From JBFGWM01 sp041588495 (lineage in GTDB: Bacteria > Pseudomonadota > Gammaproteobacteria > Pseudomonadales > JBFGWM01), in NCBI GenBank assembly GCA_041588495.1, contig JBFGWM010000139.1:1-7520 (forward strand): a stretch of 7,520 nucleotides of DNA. The letters are read 5' to 3'. The notes under the pieces were generated by a model that saw nothing but the letters and a program-made list of their open reading frames with translations, was not told the DNA's origin and made no database searches. Below, piece after piece: positions 6,588 through 7,520 of this stretch. How positions within the stretch are numbered: position 1 is the first letter of the stretch; every line of letters begins with the position of its first letter. The position numbers and the translations under genes were made by a program.

Positions 6588-6600
6588 ATCGGGGCCCGAT
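6588..6600. repeat. Perfect palindrome, possible operator
   Basis: ATCGGG-G-CCCGAT is a perfect inverted repeat with a one-base centre. It lies 63 bases before the solute-binding GTG and about 50 bases before the TATAAT facing the other way. A transcription-factor site between divergent genes is plausible. In GC-rich DNA chance is a real alternative. Confidence 0.3.
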
Positions 6601-6652
6601 ATCCACACACGTGCCAGAGATGCCCTGGGAAAGAGGGACCCGTTTGCCCGTC

Positions 6653-6658
6653 TATAAT
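6653..6658 (+). promoter_or_regulatory. Candidate -10 box for the right-hand gene pair
   Basis: A perfect TATAAT stands 32 bases before the ATG at 6691, a sensible place for a promoter with a short leader. I see no -35 element at 16-18 bases upstream and no extended -10, so it rests on one hexamer. Confidence 0.35.
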
Positions 6659-6680
6659 TGACCAACCGGGAGCCGGGGCT

Positions 6681-6684
6681 GGAG
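6681..6684 (+). promoter_or_regulatory. Ribosome binding site for the 73-residue protein
   Basis: GGAG ends 6 bases before the ATG at 6691. It favours this start over the in-frame TTG at 6658, which overlaps the TATAAT. Confidence 0.6.
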
Positions 6685-6690
6685 CCGCCG

Positions 6691-6912
6691 ATGGCCGTCG
6701 AGATGCAGGAGATTGCCGAGGCCCTGGGAACATCCCCGGACCAGGTGGTATTTCTCGAAGTGCTGGACGATGAGGCCCGCCGGCGTCTGCTTGGGGACCT
6801 CGAGGATGCGCGGGCGGCTCACGCCGCGCATATCGAGAGCAGCATGCGCAGGGCCTTCAACCACGTGCCGCGGCTCCTGCGCCGGCCCCTGCGCAAGCTC
6901 TTCGGCGTATGA
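6691..6912 (+). CDS. Small hypothetical protein with split charge
   Basis: I do not recognise this 73-residue protein. It has no signal peptide and no clear membrane helix. Residues 4-49 are helical-looking and rich in Glu and Asp (EVLDDEARRRLLGDLEDA at 23-40). From 50 on there are no acidic residues. The tail carries seven basic ones (R53, R54, R61, R64, R65, R68, K69) among Leu, Phe and Val, ending LRKLFGV. Such a tail could bind a membrane surface, nucleic acid or an acidic partner. Its stop overlaps the next start (ATGA), so the two are probably made together and may interact. The start is set by the GGAG upstream. Its reality is supported by the overlap and the codon bias. Confidence 0.7.
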   Translation: MAVEMQEIAEALGTSPDQVVFLEVLDDEARRRLLGDLEDARAAHAAHIESSMRRAFNHVPRLLRRPLRKLFGV

Positions 6913-7520
6913 ACGTCGATCGCGCCACGGAGTTGCGGCGGCTGGCGCGGGTCCTGCACAAGGACAGCGGGACCCTGGATTACCTGGACCCGTTGAACGG
7001 CCTGGAACTGCAGCAGTTGCGCAGTCGTATCCAGTTGCGCCTGCTCGACGAGTTCGGCCCCATGTTCGAAAAGTTGGCCGGCGCGGGCAAGATCGCCCCG
7101 GACAAGCTCAGCGCGTTTCTCTGCAAGCGGATTTTCGGACCCGCCCTGACCGCCAACATGTCCTACTACACGCCGGTGCATAAGGCGGTGAGCATGTGCG
7201 GCCATTTTGACGAGGAGTTCATGGCCGAGGTGGCGCGCGAACAGGTTCCGGAACGGGCCGTACGCCAGCTCGAGGAACTTCCGGTCGATATCATGCGCCC
7301 CGTCACCCGGAAGTTGCTGGAGAGTGGTGACTTCCACGTCATGGGTGGTTTCACCGATCACCTGCCGGAAGAGAAAGTGCGCGCGCTGATGGAGGAGATC
7401 GAGGATCCCGCGGATCACCTGCGGGTATCGGCATTTGCCCAGCGCAAGGACCGCATCGCCCGTCTCACCGCCGGGTTCGACGACGACATGCTGCGCGAGT
7501 TCATCGTGGTGGCGTTCTCC
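6909..7520 (+). CDS. Hypothetical helical-repeat protein (3' end beyond window)
   Basis: An open frame begins at the ATG that overlaps the previous stop codon and runs without a stop to the window end, giving 204 residues; the C-terminus is missing. No signal peptide or membrane helix is seen. The sequence looks all-helical. GxF-acid-like elements recur at residues 98-101 (GHFD), 147-150 (GFTD region) and 189-192 (GFDD), 48 and 42 residues apart, each followed by an acidic amphipathic helix. This resembles helical-repeat modules such as the MgtE N-terminal type. The stretches FGPAL (76-80) and LLESGDFHVMGGFTDHLP (136-153) recall uncharacterised bacterial proteins that I cannot name. No function can be assigned. 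Coupling to the 73-residue gene suggests a shared role. Confidence 0.8.
   Translation, partial: MNVDRATELRRLARVLHKDSGTLDYLDPLNGLELQQLRSRIQLRLLDEFGPMFEKLAGAGKIAPDKLSAFLCKRIFGPALTANMSYYTPVHKAVSMCGHFDEEFMAEVAREQVPERAVRQLEELPVDIMRPVTRKLLESGDFHVMGGFTDHLPEEKVRALMEEIEDPADHLRVSAFAQRKDRIARLTAGFDDDMLREFIVVAFS

Noticed and set aside
6525..6665. N-terminal extension of the solute-binding protein from the ATG at 6665
   Set aside because: The extension has no ribosome binding site and precedes a signal peptide, while GTG at 6524 has an ideal AAGGAG.
6658..6690. TTG start for the small protein at 6658
   Set aside because: It overlaps the TATAAT hexamer and lacks a ribosome binding site; ATG at 6691 has GGAG at proper spacing.

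Overview
The window reads like chromosomal DNA from a GC-rich proteobacterium, most likely a gammaproteobacterium. The grounds are the strong GC bias at third codon positions, proteobacterial-type ribosome binding sites, a three-gene transhydrogenase operon and two export signals of Gram-negative type. I cannot name the genus. There are seven genes, no RNA gene, no insertion sequence and no CRISPR array. The many long open frames on opposite strands are shadows caused by high GC.

Left part (1-3060, minus strand): a compact operon pntAA-pntAB-pntB encodes the three polypeptides of the proton-translocating NAD(P) transhydrogenase. It has a candidate promoter at 3027-3054, a leader containing a 21-base-period repeat, gaps of only 9 and 3 bases between genes, and a strong hairpin at 1-26 that probably ends it. 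The enzyme uses the proton gradient to move hydride from NADH to NADP+, supplying NADPH.

Middle (2953-5627): a 326-base divergent intergenic region with several inverted repeats, including a 13-bp hairpin at 3198-3227, precedes a plus-strand gene for an exported neutral/alkaline-ceramidase-family amidase of 782 residues. Its zinc site looks intact, but the conserved Gly-Asp-Val-Ser-Pro-Asn-type box is changed so that Trp occupies the usual Ser position.

Right part (5628-7520): a convergent minus-strand gene encodes a periplasmic solute-binding protein (family 3) with no transporter genes in view. Diverging from it is a plus-strand pair with overlapping stop and start codons. The pair encodes a 73-residue protein of split charge and a larger helical protein that runs off the window edge; neither has a function I can name.

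I see no clear new defence or mobile system. The observations most worth checking are the lack of the known proton-channel histidine in the transhydrogenase, the altered ceramidase active-site box, and the uncharacterised two-gene unit at the right edge.
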